Positions 4,929 to 5,199 of a stretch of DNA of 5,199 nucleotides are shown piece after piece. Below the pieces are notes generated by a model. That model did not search any database. It was given only the letters and a program-made list of their open reading frames with translations, and was not told the origin of the DNA. The position numbers and the translations under genes are program-made. The first letter of the stretch is position 1. Each line of letters begins with the position of its first letter. The DNA is from Candidatus Omnitrophota bacterium (GTDB lineage Bacteria > Omnitrophota > Gorgyraeia > Gygaellales > Profunditerraquicolaceae): positions 1 through 5,199 of the forward strand of contig JAQTMD010000113.1 of the NCBI GenBank assembly GCA_028714595.1, in the 5' to 3' direction.

Positions 4929-5199
4929 CGGGCAAAGCTCGCCAGGCTACCGTCTTTGGTGATCACCATGTCCTTGAGCACCTGTCCTTTGGGACCGAGG
5001 GACTCGTAGACTTTGCCGTTCACTTCCAGACGCACGCTTCCGGCGGAACCTATGGTCAGCACGACCCTGTCCTTCGCGCTCCAACTCTCGGACCGGCCTT
5101 TTTTCAGGATGTTCTGGAACACGACCTTGCTGTCGAGCCGTACCTGCACCCAGACATCATCGAGCGCCTGCATGCTGACCTGAATGCCTGTTTCAGCGC
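4925..5199 (-). CDS. RodZ-like protein, C-terminal DUF4115 domain (partial, 5' end outside the window)
   Basis: The last 90 residues of a larger protein are visible. The frame remains open through the right edge, reading AETGIQVS before the Met at 5171-5173, so that Met is internal and not a start. The fragment matches my memory of the C-terminal DUF4115 domain of RodZ-type proteins: a DVWVQVRLDSKVVFQ strand, SWSAKDRVVLTIGSAGSV, then VNGKVYESLGPKGQVLKD. In RodZ this domain lies outside the inner membrane and follows a cytoplasmic helix-turn-helix domain and one membrane segment that link MreB to cell-wall growth. Those parts would be beyond the window, so they are not confirmed here. Placement directly before rimO and pgsA agrees, since rodZ-like genes often precede pgsA. 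The last codons overlap rimO by four bases. I leave the symbol blank because only the tail is seen. Confidence 0.8.
   Translation of the reverse strand, partial: AETGIQVSMQALDDVWVQVRLDSKVVFQNILKKGRSESWSAKDRVVLTIGSAGSVRLEVNGKVYESLGPKGQVLKDMVITKDGSLASFAR

Noticed and set aside
5171..5173. Met codon as the start of the right-edge gene
   Set aside because: The frame is open upstream to the window edge and encodes residues that continue the DUF4115-like strand. A complete 82-residue protein would lack the rest of the RodZ architecture. It is an internal Met.
1..5199. CRISPR arrays, insertion sequences, tRNA or rRNA genes, toxin-antitoxin or phage genes
   Set aside because: I looked for repeats, tRNA-like cloverleaf patterns and mobile-element proteins on both strands and found none. 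Almost all of the window is accounted for by housekeeping genes and the riboswitch region.

Overview
This window carries seven protein genes that look like ordinary chromosomal housekeeping genes, arranged around one notable regulatory region. The gene set (RodZ-like protein, RimO, PgsA, PgpA) suggests a Gram-negative-type bacterium. The sequence is moderately GC-rich and the protein sequences are not close to a familiar model species. An uncultured lineage such as Omnitrophota is my low-confidence guess. I see no mobile element, CRISPR array, tRNA, rRNA or phage gene, and I do not find a convincing new biological system.

Layout: positions 6-1211 (minus strand) hold ribBA, the bifunctional enzyme that starts riboflavin synthesis. 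Its leader, about 1212-1487, is a complete FMN riboswitch with a likely terminator/antiterminator switch. Positions 1491-1541 contain two divergent sigma70-type promoters whose -35 boxes overlap. One fires left into the riboswitch and ribBA. The other fires right into a two-gene unit, pncC (cinA C-terminal type, 1549-2019) and thpR (2023-2592). The right-hand promoter lies so close to the pncC start codon that its mRNA is predicted to be leaderless.

From the right edge a minus-strand operon reads inward: the 3' end of a rodZ-like gene (4925-5199, cut by the window edge), rimO (3681-4928), pgsA (3084-3677) and pgpA (2599-3072). The genes are packed by an ATGA overlap or by gaps of 3 and 11 bases. 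This operon converges on thpR with only six bases between the stop codons and no clear terminator.

Functionally, ribBA makes flavin precursors under FMN feedback. PncC recycles nicotinamide mononucleotide toward NAD. ThpR acts on RNA cyclic phosphates or 2'-5' linkages. PgsA and PgpA perform consecutive steps of phosphatidylglycerol synthesis at the membrane. RimO modifies ribosomal protein uS12, and RodZ-type proteins support cell shape. The order rodZ-rimO-pgsA-pgpA followed by cinA-thpR resembles a gene neighbourhood that in many bacteria runs in one direction and leads to recA. Here the cinA-thpR pair is inverted.
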